From contig JAFGDF010000085.1 in assembly GCA_016932235.1 (NCBI GenBank), positions 1 to 12,689 of the forward strand: 12,689 bases of DNA. Reading direction: 5' to 3'. How positions within the stretch are numbered: position 1 is the first letter of the stretch; each line of letters starts with the position of its first letter. Shown piece after piece: positions 1-6,520 of the stretch. Both the position numbers and the translations under genes were made by a program. Source of the stretch: Deltaproteobacteria bacterium (GTDB lineage Bacteria > Desulfobacterota > DSM-4660 > Desulfatiglandales > HGW-15). The notes under the pieces were generated by a model. That model was not told the origin of the DNA, ran no database searches, and was given only the letters and a program-made list of their open reading frames with translations.

Positions 1-34
1 ACAAAAAAAACGCCTAAGCGCGTGCTTGGCGTTT
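1..34 (-). terminator. Hairpin with T-rich tail, probable intrinsic terminator
   Basis: CGCC-AAGC (11-14 and 16-19, with T15 bulged) pairs with GCTTGGCG (24-31) around a GCGT loop. Read on minus, the stem is followed by eight T residues (3-10 on plus). Read on plus, it is followed only by GTTTCTT. The stronger tail is therefore on minus, yet no minus-strand gene lies to its right. It may be bidirectional and end a plus-strand gene left of the window. Confidence 0.5.
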
Positions 35-257
35 CTTGACCTGGTTTATATGCAGACACACGCTAACTACATGCAGGTCCCCCTGCTAAAAAAGAAGAAG
101 CCAAAAAAGCTGAAAGAGAAAGTGTGTGTTTGCATTTTTTTAACCTTTGCGTTAACTTTCACATTATTATTTAAGGTTGTCAAGTTTTTTTTAGACATGA
201 TACTGATTTTTCTATATTATCTTCATTGTGATCCCCCGGCTTGCCTGCCCGTCCATA

Positions 258-301
258 GTCCTGAGTCCTTCGACTTCGCTCAGGACCATGAGTTTGTCGA
301 A
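258..301. repeat. Short interspersed palindrome (TTCGAC type)
   Basis: GTCCTGAG (258-265) and CTCAGGAC (279-286) form a perfect 8 bp stem. A competing pairing joins TTCGAC (269-274) with GTCGAA (296-301). Elements with the core CCTTCGACTTCGCTCAGGA recur between genes in many bacterial genomes, so this is probably one copy of a dispersed non-coding repeat. A partly similar CTTCGACAAGC occurs at 12440-12450. Whether it is repeated in this genome cannot be judged from one window. Confidence 0.55.
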
Positions 302-387
302 TGGCCTGCCGAAGGGACGCCCGTCCTCTGTAGCAGGCTACTGCGTAGGATGGAAAGGCGGGACCGGTGGATCCAGTTCGTAACTTC

Positions 388-454
388 TCCTCCCCTCTTA
401 GGGGAGGATTAAGGTGGGGTCACCTCCTCCCGCCTCCCCCTAAAAGGGGGAGGA
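388..454. repeat. Nested G/C-rich palindrome (REP/MITE-like)
   Basis: The element has three levels of dyad symmetry. TCCTCCCC (388-395) pairs with GGGGAGGA (401-408) over loop TCTTA. CCTCCCCC (433-440) pairs with GGGGGAGG (446-453) over loop TAAAA. The two arms are imperfect inverted copies of each other around a centre where AGGTG (412-416) pairs with CACCT (421-425). This resembles dispersed miniature palindromic elements of intergenic DNA. It ends about 50 bases upstream of the acyl-CoA dehydrogenase start, so it lies in or near that gene's leader. Confidence 0.6.
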
Positions 455-503
455 ATAAAATCGGTGAAGAGCTTCACTTTTAAGAAAACTTCGGAGGGAC
501 AGG

Positions 504-1652
504 ATGTTTGAGCTTACAAAAGAACAGAGGGATATCAAACAGGCGGCCCGAGAATTTGCCGAAAAAGAATTTAAAGATATCGCGCGGGAACTGGATGAAA
601 AAGAACAGTATGATGACACCTTGAGGAAAAAGGCCGCCGAACTTGGTTTCATAGGAGTTTTTATTGATGAGAAATATGGAGGACCGGGGCTGGGCAACCT
701 TGAACAATGTCTTATCAATGAGGAATTCGCCCGTATAGATGGGGGCATCGCCCAGAGTTTGTCGGCGGGCTATTTCGGCTCCAAACTGATACAGCTTTTC
801 GGGACAGAGAAGCAGAAACAGGGATATCTCCCCCGTGTATGCTCGGGACAGCTGCTGGGAGGCATGGCATCCACGGAGCCGGATGCTGGAAGTGATTTAG
901 CCGCAATTTCCACAACCGCCATCAAGGATGGAAATGAATATGCCATTTCGGGGAATAAGATGTTTATCACCAATGCGACTTATGCTGATTTCCTTATAGT
1001 CCTCTGTGTTACAGACCCGGAAAAGCCACGGAAACACGACCGGTTGAGCACAATCATAGTGGAGACTAACAGGCCCGGCTATGAGGCCAATAAGCTGCAT
1101 GGGAAACTCTCTATAAGGTCTTCCGATACCGGAGAAATCGCCTTTAAGGAGGTACGGGTTCCCAGGGAAAACCTGCTCGGGGAAGAAGGGAGGGGATTTT
1201 ATCAGCTTATGGAATTCTTCAACTACTCCCGTCTTGACGGCGGAGGCGCCCTTGCCATAGGAACAGCCCAGGGCGCCCTTGAAAAGGCCATTCGCCATGT
1301 GAAAAACAGAAAGGCCTTTGGCAGTCCCCTCGCCGCGCATCAGATTGTTCAGGCGAAGATCGCGGAAATGGCAACCCTGATCGAAGCGGGGAGGAGCCTT
1401 TTATATCGCGCGGCGATAAAGGTCGATAAAGGAGAGGTTGATCCCGCTTTCGTAGCCATGGCGAAGTGGTATGCCTGTGAGATCGCGGTGAAGGTAGCGG
1501 ACGAGGCTATCCAGCTTCACGGGGGATACGGTATCCTGAAGGAATATGATGTGGAACACTACTGGAGGGACGCAAAGGTATTCGAGATCTTTGAAGGGAC
1601 AAAAGAGATAGAAAAGCTTATTATTGCAAAACAATTATTAAAGCGTTATTGA
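504..1652 (+). CDS. Acyl-CoA dehydrogenase family protein
   Basis: Predicted FAD-dependent cytoplasmic enzyme that oxidises an acyl-CoA to the 2,3-enoyl-CoA and passes electrons to electron-transfer flavoprotein. At 382 residues it has the normal length for the short/medium-chain subfamily. The N-terminal helical domain is followed by the flavin signature MASTEPDAGSD (121-131), the beta domain, and the C-terminal helical domain with signature QLHGGYG (337-343) and FEGTKEI (363-369). Glu364 occupies the catalytic-base position known from MCAD/BCAD. Arg243 is the usual conserved arginine before the C-terminal domain. The start is supported by GGAGGG at 493-498. The metallophosphoesterase follows after 25 bases, so the two may be co-transcribed. 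The substrate cannot be read from the sequence: short-chain, branched, glutaryl-type or cyclic acyl-CoA are all possible. The family call is firm. Confidence 0.95.
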   Translation: MFELTKEQRDIKQAAREFAEKEFKDIARELDEKEQYDDTLRKKAAELGFIGVFIDEKYGGPGLGNLEQCLINEEFARIDGGIAQSLSAGYFGSKLIQLFGTEKQKQGYLPRVCSGQLLGGMASTEPDAGSDLAAISTTAIKDGNEYAISGNKMFITNATYADFLIVLCVTDPEKPRKHDRLSTIIVETNRPGYEANKLHGKLSIRSSDTGEIAFKEVRVPRENLLGEEGRGFYQLMEFFNYSRLDGGGALAIGTAQGALEKAIRHVKNRKAFGSPLAAHQIVQAKIAEMATLIEAGRSLLYRAAIKVDKGEVDPAFVAMAKWYACEIAVKVADEAIQLHGGYGILKEYDVEHYWRDAKVFEIFEGTKEIEKLIIAKQLLKRY

Positions 1653-1677
1653 GCGAATCATCAACAGGGAGGCAATT

Positions 1678-3402
1678 ATGCGGAATTTCTATTCAGTAAA
1701 GAAATTGGCCATCATGATGCTGCTTGTCGCGGCAGTTATCTTCTCAGCGCAGTCCTGCGACGTAGAAACAGAACCATGGTCTTTCGGCGTTATGGGGGAC
1801 ACCCAATGGACGCCGTATAAAATAGTCGACGGCAAATACGTTTCATATGATCCTGGAGGAACAAACCCGAATAACGTTTCCGTTTCCATCATCAGGCAGA
1901 TCCAGCAGGAATTCATAAAAAAGGGCGTCAAGTTCGTTATACAGGTAGGAGACCTGAGTGATGAAGGCAATAATGAGGCCATCGTCACACGCGCGGAGGC
2001 CGCGCAGGAGCTCTACGACGCGGGGATCGGCTTCTTCCCGATGCGCGGCAATCATGAGACATACTATTCGTTCTTCTTTCCAGGAAAAGATAATGGTTTT
2101 TGCGTACCTGTTATGCAGGCCAGCTTTCCCCAGAATCGGGAAGGAAACGATCATAATTGCGACGCATACAACTTCAGCAGCCCGGCCAACGCGGATTTTC
2201 CGAATATGGAAGGCGAGCTGAACGGGCTTTCTTATGCGTTTGATTACGGTGATTACGGCAATAACGCCACATTCGTGATTATCGACCCGTGGGCGACCCC
2301 GACACAGTTAAACGAGGATTTCTTTAATACCCTTCGCGTGTATTACGGCTATACAATAGCATCACAGCAGGGATGGATAAGCAAACGCCTTAATAAGGAT
2401 ACGCGCGGTACTGTCCACGCCTTTGTATTTTCTCATCAGCCTCTTATTGCCGCCAACCATATAGACAGCCCGTTCGGATACCTTGACAGCGCGGTTGACG
2501 ATCAAAATGCATTTTATAAGGATCTTTCGGATAACGATGTGGCATACTATATCTCCGGCCATGACCATATTTACGAGAGAACCGTTGTGGCAAGCCCTGA
2601 CGGCAACTCCAGGGTGGAACAGCTTATCGCGGCCCCTGCCTGTCCAAAATTTTACGGTTCTCTGCCTGATGATAATGAGAGATGGCACGGACAGAAATAT
2701 CGCGCGATCCCGTTGTCTCAGGAAAAAAACAACGTGGGATTCTACATCTATACGGTAAATGGGCCTACTGTCACTGTTGATTATTATTCGGACGTCAACG
2801 GCGATTTCGGGGACACCAACAAATGGCCGGACAAGGTTGTTGATGAAAACGGATATGCAAGCTGCGTTACTCCCGATTTCAATTTTGTCAAAAAGGAAAC
2901 GTGGAGTTTCAGCCTGAACGGCAAAAGCTTCATGGTGCCCCGGGGAGGGGATTATACGGGCGTAACAGACGAATTCGCCGGCACATCCGCCGTAATACTC
3001 GGCGGTGCCAATAACAGCACCGCGGTCAACGACCTCGGAAAATCCTTTGTTAAAAAAGTGAATACAATCTGGGATTTCAACCGGAAATACGACAATCTTC
3101 ACAGCAACATCCTGACACTAACGGGCATGTCCGATTTCAACTCAGCGAAAACCGATACATACGCGCTTTCAATGGGGTGCAATGACAAAATGTCGGGGAA
3201 GGATCCCAAATATTATCTCGCGGCCAGGGATTCCAGCGGCCGTTTCGTTAATGCCGTTGATTTGAACGACGGCGGGATAAAGACGTTCGTGAACGGCCCG
3301 TGGGATGCGTCTTACGGGCTGGGCACATACGGCATTGACAAGGACGCCAACACTGTTTGGGCGGTTGTCAACTTCAACGGAACCTTTGCTGTAAAAAAAT
3401 AG
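1678..3402 (+). CDS. Exported metallophosphoesterase, probable lipoprotein
   Basis: Predicted calcineurin-like metallophosphatase outside the cytoplasm. The N-terminus has a basic stretch, a hydrophobic core (10-22) and Cys27 in AQSC, a weak lipobox. The metallophosphoesterase motifs appear in order: GDTQ with Asp41, GDLSD with Asp92, GNHE (124-127), SHQP with His253, and GHDHIYER with His295 and His297. Two details are unusual: the first motif is D-x-Q rather than D-x-H, and the purple acid phosphatase tyrosine expected after GD is absent, although GHDHIYER resembles that family. The catalytic domain ends near residue 370; residues 400-574 form a domain I do not recognise, possibly a secreted beta-rich domain. 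GGGAGG precedes the ATG, which lies 25 bases after the acyl-CoA dehydrogenase stop. The substrate is unknown (phosphomonoester, nucleotide or phospholipid). Confidence 0.88.
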   Translation: MRNFYSVKKLAIMMLLVAAVIFSAQSCDVETEPWSFGVMGDTQWTPYKIVDGKYVSYDPGGTNPNNVSVSIIRQIQQEFIKKGVKFVIQVGDLSDEGNNEAIVTRAEAAQELYDAGIGFFPMRGNHETYYSFFFPGKDNGFCVPVMQASFPQNREGNDHNCDAYNFSSPANADFPNMEGELNGLSYAFDYGDYGNNATFVIIDPWATPTQLNEDFFNTLRVYYGYTIASQQGWISKRLNKDTRGTVHAFVFSHQPLIAANHIDSPFGYLDSAVDDQNAFYKDLSDNDVAYYISGHDHIYERTVVASPDGNSRVEQLIAAPACPKFYGSLPDDNERWHGQKYRAIPLSQEKNNVGFYIYTVNGPTVTVDYYSDVNGDFGDTNKWPDKVVDENGYASCVTPDFNFVKKETWSFSLNGKSFMVPRGGDYTGVTDEFAGTSAVILGGANNSTAVNDLGKSFVKKVNTIWDFNRKYDNLHSNILTLTGMSDFNSAKTDTYALSMGCNDKMSGKDPKYYLAARDSSGRFVNAVDLNDGGIKTFVNGPWDASYGLGTYGIDKDANTVWAVVNFNGTFAVKK

Positions 3403-3484
3403 TGTGTTTATAAACATCTCAAAAAACATATAGGTTCGGCCTGACTTCAACTCCTCGGATGACAGTGAGCAGTGGATGCCGGGG

Positions 3485-3520
3485 CCGGCATAGCAGGCAA
3501 TACGCCGGATTTCTTTATTT
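3485..3520 (+). terminator. Weak terminator candidate between convergent genes
   Basis: CCGGC (3485-3489) can pair with GCCGG (3504-3508), followed by the T-rich ATTTCTTTATTT. An overlapping alternative pairs ATGCCGG (3476-3482) with CCGGCAT (3485-3491), with too small a loop unless the inner pairs open. The site lies in the 112-base gap between the metallophosphoesterase and the convergent flavoprotein and overlaps the flavoprotein's last bases. Stem and tail are both poor, so this is tentative. Confidence 0.3.
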
Positions 3521-4060
3521 GGCCCTTTTAAGGTTCGCTGCCAGCTTCTTGCCCATATCTTTCGCCTTTTTCACTAATCCCGGTTTGTTTTTAGCGGCAT
3601 CCTGGCCTGTATAGCCGGTAACCACAAGGCAGTTCTCCTCCGGCAGCCCGATGAATCTCTTTAAAGCCTCGATTGTCTCGTCAGCTCCGCCACCTCCGCC
3701 TATGGCAATCAGGCCGGCATACCTGGCCTTTTTATTTCCACCGTGGGTAAAGGTAAAAAAGTTCCTGTCTATAAACGCCTTCATCTGGGCGGAAACATTA
3801 TAGAAATAGACCGGACTAGCCAGAATTATGCCATCGGCATGGTTGTATTTTTTGATGATTCCCGGCGCGTCGTCCTTTATTTTACATACCGTGTATGTCC
3901 CGCACTCTTCGTGCCCCAGGCATGGATTGACCACGCATTCACCCAGAACGATCTTCTCTGTTTCTATGCCCCGCGCAGCCAGTTCTTCAAGCGCTACATC
4001 CGTCAGATAGCTGGTATTCCCCTTGGAATGCGGACTGCCTACAATCGCTATGACCTTCAT
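3515..4060 (-). CDS. Isf-like flavodoxin-fold NAD(P)H/FMN reductase
   Basis: A 181-residue soluble flavodoxin-fold protein of the NADPH-dependent FMN reductase / iron-sulfur flavoprotein group. The FMN phosphate loop is GSPHSKGNT (8-16), the second flavin segment is ASPVYFYNVSAQMKAFIDR (81-99), and a glycine-rich turn sits at 120-125. Between them is the segment that in iron-sulfur flavoproteins carries a compact four-cysteine cluster motif ending in KDD. Here it reads C47-x2-H50-x2-C53-x5-C59, then IKDD, so one expected cysteine is histidine. The protein may hold an altered [4Fe-4S] site or only FMN. The role is probably electron transfer or quinone/oxidant detoxification; partner and substrate are unknown. 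GGAGG precedes the ATG. The gene is convergent with the metallophosphoesterase and divergent from the small membrane protein. Confidence 0.88.
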   Translation of the reverse strand: MKVIAIVGSPHSKGNTSYLTDVALEELAARGIETEKIVLGECVVNPCLGHEECGTYTVCKIKDDAPGIIKKYNHADGIILASPVYFYNVSAQMKAFIDRNFFTFTHGGNKKARYAGLIAIGGGGGADETIEALKRFIGLPEENCLVVTGYTGQDAAKNKPGLVKKAKDMGKKLAANLKRAK

Positions 4061-4084
4061 TGTTTACCTCCGAAACGGTTTTTT

Positions 4085-4093
4085 ATTATAGCA
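4085..4093 (-). promoter_or_regulatory. Extended -10 promoter of the flavoprotein gene
   Basis: On the minus strand the sequence reads TGCTATAAT, a perfect -10 hexamer preceded by the TGn extension. It lies about 25 bases upstream of the flavoprotein ATG. No good -35 box is seen at 17 bases, which is common for extended -10 promoters. This is a pattern match only. Confidence 0.5.
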
Positions 4094-4198
4094 GTTGAAC
4101 TCATAAGAACGTGTTTTTTATAAATAGAGCATAGGAAAATTGCGGTTGTATGTCAAATAATATGTCTCATTGCCTCAGCGTTGCTCCAATCTTTTCTA

Positions 4199-4226
4199 TT
4201 GCTTAAAAATAAGTTTTCAATATAAT
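4199..4226 (+). promoter_or_regulatory. Candidate sigma70 promoter of the small membrane protein
   Basis: A perfect TATAAT (4221-4226) lies 16 bases after TTGCTT (4199-4204), a weak -35. It would give a leader of roughly 95 bases before the GTG start at 4327. The surrounding 4061-4326 gap shows no other gene. Confidence 0.4.
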
Positions 4227-4315
4227 CTCTACCCTAATTCCTGGACTTGCTTTTATTCTGTGAAAAGTCTGCCGCACAAGAATGCGGATCTTATGTTATC
4301 TGATGAATTTTTCTT

Positions 4316-4329
4316 GAGGGAATGCCGTG
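4316..4329 (+). promoter_or_regulatory. Ribosome binding site fixing a GTG start
   Basis: GAGGG (4316-4320) sits six bases before GTG (4327-4329). This selects the frame of the small membrane protein over an overlapping longer frame on the same strand and over the ATG at 4322, which is in a different frame. Confidence 0.55.
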
Positions 4330-4620
4330 GCCAGGCGGGAAAAAGCTATACTATTCGGGTGTATTCATTTCTTCCTGCAGGTATCTGTCTATATCTCTGC
4401 ATTTGCCCTTGGTCCGGCTATTGTGACACGCAGGGTGCTGGGTATCTCTTTGTACGATGTGGCCGTAATTATTACATTTCCGTTTGTGTACCTTTTTGAG
4501 AAATTGCAGTGGTCTGGATTTGGGATTGGGGTCTTTGTCTTAAATAGTGTTGTATGGGCAGGAATCTTCTATCTGGCTCTTGTGGCAATGGCCAGGAAAG
4601 CGACAAAAAGGAACCTCTAA
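4327..4620 (+). CDS. Small integral membrane protein, function unknown
   Basis: I do not recognise this 97-residue protein. It begins with the basic segment MARREK and has a hydrophobic stretch at about 8-30, a second at about 42-57, and a third at about 65-87, ending in the basic tail ARKATKRNL. This suggests three membrane segments with positively charged ends. No cysteine pairs, heme ligands or catalytic motifs are visible. The start is GTG, supported by GAGGG six bases upstream. It converges on the first sulfatase with only 26 bases between stops. It may be a free-standing small membrane protein; nothing in the context assigns a job. That it is a real gene rests on the ribosome site and the coherent membrane pattern. 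Confidence 0.6.
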   Translation: MARREKAILFGCIHFFLQVSVYISAFALGPAIVTRRVLGISLYDVAVIITFPFVYLFEKLQWSGFGIGVFVLNSVVWAGIFYLALVAMARKATKRNL

Positions 4621-4646
4621 AGTCAGCTGTGTTTTAGTTAGAATGG

Positions 4647-6329
4647 TTAATTTTTTCTTTTCGGTGGTGGTCCCATATACTGACTACTATTGCTTTTCGG
4701 GGGATTTGCAAAGAACGATTCCTTGGCGATAACCTCCTGAAGACGACAGAATTGCCACTCCGGGTCGTCCGGGGTCCAGGTGCCATCCTCGTATTTGGTG
4801 CAACTGTCGGGCTTTTCGAGGGGATATTCTTCGAGCGGGTCGTCAACCAGGTTATAGAATACACAACTTTCTGTCTTCGCATTATTATCGCAGATAACTT
4901 TGTATGTTGCGTTCCGTGCTCCGACCTCCATGAGGTTTTTCTTTACGGGATTTATAGTTTCCGAGAGCAGATAATCCGTATTAGGATCGCGAAGGCCCTT
5001 TGCGCCCTTGAAAAGGATCGGGGTGAGAGAGACAGAGTCAAGTTTTACCATGCTGTTGCCTGTCCTGTTGGGAACCGTGCCGGGCACATCAAGACCCGCC
5101 AGCTCCAAGATGGTGGAGAACAGATCCACATTATGTATCCACTCGTCGCTCTGGGAACCAGACTTTATGCCCGGTCCGCGGATCGCCATTGAAACTCGTA
5201 CCCCGCTTTCATAGGCCGTACCCTTGCTGCGGCCTTGCCTGGTGATGTACAGGTTGTCGATGAACTCGCGCTTGGGGCCGAACATCCATGTGCCGTTGTC
5301 GCCAAGGTAGATTACGTACGTGTTCGGATCCAGCTTGTCGACCGTTTCGAGCAACTTGCCGATCATGGTATCCATCGTGTTGGTCATGGCACGCATGAGC
5401 GCCTCTGAGGAGCAGGACCCTACGTTCGCCGAGCCGAATTTTCCGTCAGGGCCGATACATGCTTCCATCTCTTTGCGTGATGCCTCGTCCATAGTGTCGG
5501 CATTGGGAATTACCATCGGATTCGGTTCCTGTTGACCTGTGATATGGCACAGGTTGAACGCAAACCAGACGAACCACGGCTTGTCGGGATTATTCTTTTC
5601 CTGCTCGGTGATCCAGTTGATTGCATCGGCGGTTTTTACTACCGGCGCAAAGGTAGTCGGCGCTATGCCGGGCAGGGACCTGATGGGCGCCTTTTCTGTA
5701 CGGTACTGATCCGGAGGGTCGGTGTCATCCTGGATATGATAGTCGTATTCAAAATATGTGTCGAGACCGCCATGGAGATTGCCCAGGAAGAGATCGAAAC
5801 CTGCCTCTTTTGGCTTCATGCCCGGGTATACACCCAGACCCGCCATGTGCCACTTGCCGAACACCGCTGTGCTGTAGCCGCCTTTTTCTTTAAGGTCCTT
5901 GACAAAGGAGTGGTGGTTTTGGGTCAGATAATTCGTGTAATCCAGCACTCTTGTCTTGGCGGCATAAAGCCCGGTCAGAAGTGATGCGCGTGTGGGAGAG
6001 CAAAATGGTTGTGTCCAGGCATGGGTGAACCTTATGCCCGATTGGGCAAGGGTGTCAAGGTTTGGGGTGGATGCGGGGCGGCCATCGATCAGTTGATAAT
6101 TGGGATGATTATGCCCTGAGGGCCCGTATTGCTTCTTAAGACTGTCGATCAGGCCGGGATACATGTTTGTTGTCACGTCTATGCCGATATCGTCGCCGAT
6201 GATCAGCAGCATGTTTGGGCGTGGAGACTTGACCTGCTTATTAGTCATGAATATGCATCCTACTATAAAAATAAGCACAGCCAGTATGGCAAACCCGCTT
6301 AATGCTTTTATGACGATTCTATTGGCCAT
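4647..6329 (-). CDS. Type I sulfatase (arylsulfatase family), probable lipoprotein
   Basis: Predicted exported sulfate-ester hydrolase of the alkaline phosphatase superfamily, 560 residues. The N-terminus has a hydrophobic segment ending in IVGC, a good lipobox with Cys25, so membrane attachment is likely. Metal and active-site residues are in place: Asp46-Asp47 in GDD, the sulfatase signature CSPTRASLLTG with Cys110 (converted to formylglycine in this family) and Arg114, Lys159 and His161 in GKWH, His262, Asp344-Asn345 in GDNG, and Lys369 in KGTAYESG. Cysteines 291, 306, 480, 489, 509 and 528 match cysteines of the paralogue and probably form disulfides. The C-terminus is proline-rich (542-560). 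AGGAG precedes the ATG. The gene is divergent from its paralogue, with its own strong promoter. The substrate is unknown. No formylglycine-generating enzyme is encoded here. Confidence 0.93.
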   Translation of the reverse strand: MANRIVIKALSGFAILAVLIFIVGCIFMTNKQVKSPRPNMLLIIGDDIGIDVTTNMYPGLIDSLKKQYGPSGHNHPNYQLIDGRPASTPNLDTLAQSGIRFTHAWTQPFCSPTRASLLTGLYAAKTRVLDYTNYLTQNHHSFVKDLKEKGGYSTAVFGKWHMAGLGVYPGMKPKEAGFDLFLGNLHGGLDTYFEYDYHIQDDTDPPDQYRTEKAPIRSLPGIAPTTFAPVVKTADAINWITEQEKNNPDKPWFVWFAFNLCHITGQQEPNPMVIPNADTMDEASRKEMEACIGPDGKFGSANVGSCSSEALMRAMTNTMDTMIGKLLETVDKLDPNTYVIYLGDNGTWMFGPKREFIDNLYITRQGRSKGTAYESGVRVSMAIRGPGIKSGSQSDEWIHNVDLFSTILELAGLDVPGTVPNRTGNSMVKLDSVSLTPILFKGAKGLRDPNTDYLLSETINPVKKNLMEVGARNATYKVICDNNAKTESCVFYNLVDDPLEEYPLEKPDSCTKYEDGTWTPDDPEWQFCRLQEVIAKESFFANPPKSNSSQYMGPPPKRKN

Positions 6330-6358
6330 TGTTTTACTCTCCTTTTTTTTAGGATTTA

Positions 6359-6387
6359 AGTATATGCAGGATAGACTTGTGTGTCAA
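6359..6387 (-). promoter_or_regulatory. Strong sigma70-like promoter of sulfatase 1
   Basis: On minus, a perfect TTGACA (6382-6387 on plus) is followed by exactly 17 bases and TATACT (6359-6364), a five-of-six match to the -10 box. The leader to the ATG at 6329 would be about 20 bases, just enough for the AGGAG ribosome site. Confidence 0.7.
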
Positions 6388-6454
6388 TAATAGAGATTTA
6401 ATGGGCGGTTCCGAAGCAACTTGTCTATATTTAATCAAGCTTGCGGGGAGCATG

Positions 6455-6483
6455 TTGCAAAATGAGGATACCTGCTATATATT
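6455..6483 (+). promoter_or_regulatory. Sigma70-like promoter of the sulfatase-bc operon
   Basis: TTGCAA (6455-6460) is followed by 17 bases and TATATT (6478-6483), a five-of-six -10 match. It would start transcription near 6490, about 28 bases before the sulfatase 2 ATG. With the opposite promoter at 6359-6387, the two -35 regions face each other across about 67 bases, room for a shared regulator site, though no clear operator dyad was found. Confidence 0.55.
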
Positions 6484-6503
6484 ACAGAAGATTAATCCTT
6501 ATC

Positions 6504-6520
6504 AAAAGGAGGTTGTTATG
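6504..6520 (+). promoter_or_regulatory. Ribosome binding site fixing the sulfatase 2 start
   Basis: AAAAGGAGG (6504-6512) lies five bases before ATG (6518-6520). The same frame is open upstream to a TTG at 6377, but that stretch has no ribosome site, overlaps both promoters, and would place about 47 non-signal residues before an ordinary signal peptide. Confidence 0.85.

Larger units (their letters stand above)
1..503. other. Gene-free left flank with palindromes
   Basis: No convincing gene is seen in this stretch. A plus-strand frame across 26-412 has low-complexity lysine and phenylalanine runs, no ribosome binding site, and crosses the palindromes described separately. Bases 120-225 are AT-rich with homopolymer T runs and could hold the promoter of the acyl-CoA dehydrogenase, but no box pair is good enough to call. 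Bases 225-460 are G/C-rich and built of inverted repeats. Bases 85-121 read as a lysine/glutamate/alanine-rich tail (AKKEEAKKAERE) in one frame, possibly a decayed gene end, but a stop lies just upstream at 64-66 and nothing supports expression. Confidence 0.6.

Noticed and set aside
67..175. Short frame rich in Lys, Glu and Ala (AKKEEAKKAERE), possible end of a decayed gene
   Set aside because: A stop lies at 64-66 just upstream, there is no start with a ribosome site, and the frame soon loses the pattern.
213..218. TATATT as a -10 box for the acyl-CoA dehydrogenase
   Set aside because: No acceptable -35 at 16-18 bases in this T-rich stretch, and it is almost 290 bases from the start.
26..412. 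Plus-strand frame of 128 codons in the left flank
   Set aside because: Low-complexity composition, no ribosome binding site, and it runs through the palindromic repeats; the protein resembles nothing.
897..1340. Minus-strand frame of 147 codons inside the acyl-CoA dehydrogenase
   Set aside because: Antisense shadow of a well conserved gene, with no ribosome site or domain.
2362..3102. Minus-strand frame of 246 codons inside the metallophosphoesterase
   Set aside because: It lies wholly antisense to a gene with all its family motifs and shows no recognisable domain.
4170..4499. Plus-strand frame of 109 codons overlapping the small membrane protein
   Set aside because: No ribosome site, cysteine-rich irregular composition, and it conflicts with the better supported GTG-started frame at 4327-4620.
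5532..5984. Plus-strand frame of 150 codons antisense to sulfatase 1; a similar one lies antisense to sulfatase 2 (6929-7426)
   Set aside because: Their resemblance to each other only reflects the paralogy of the sulfatases read backwards.
6377..6517. TTG-started N-terminal extension of sulfatase 2 (47 residues)
   Set aside because: No ribosome site; it overlaps the promoters of both sulfatases, and the ATG at 6518 has a near-perfect ribosome site followed directly by a signal peptide.
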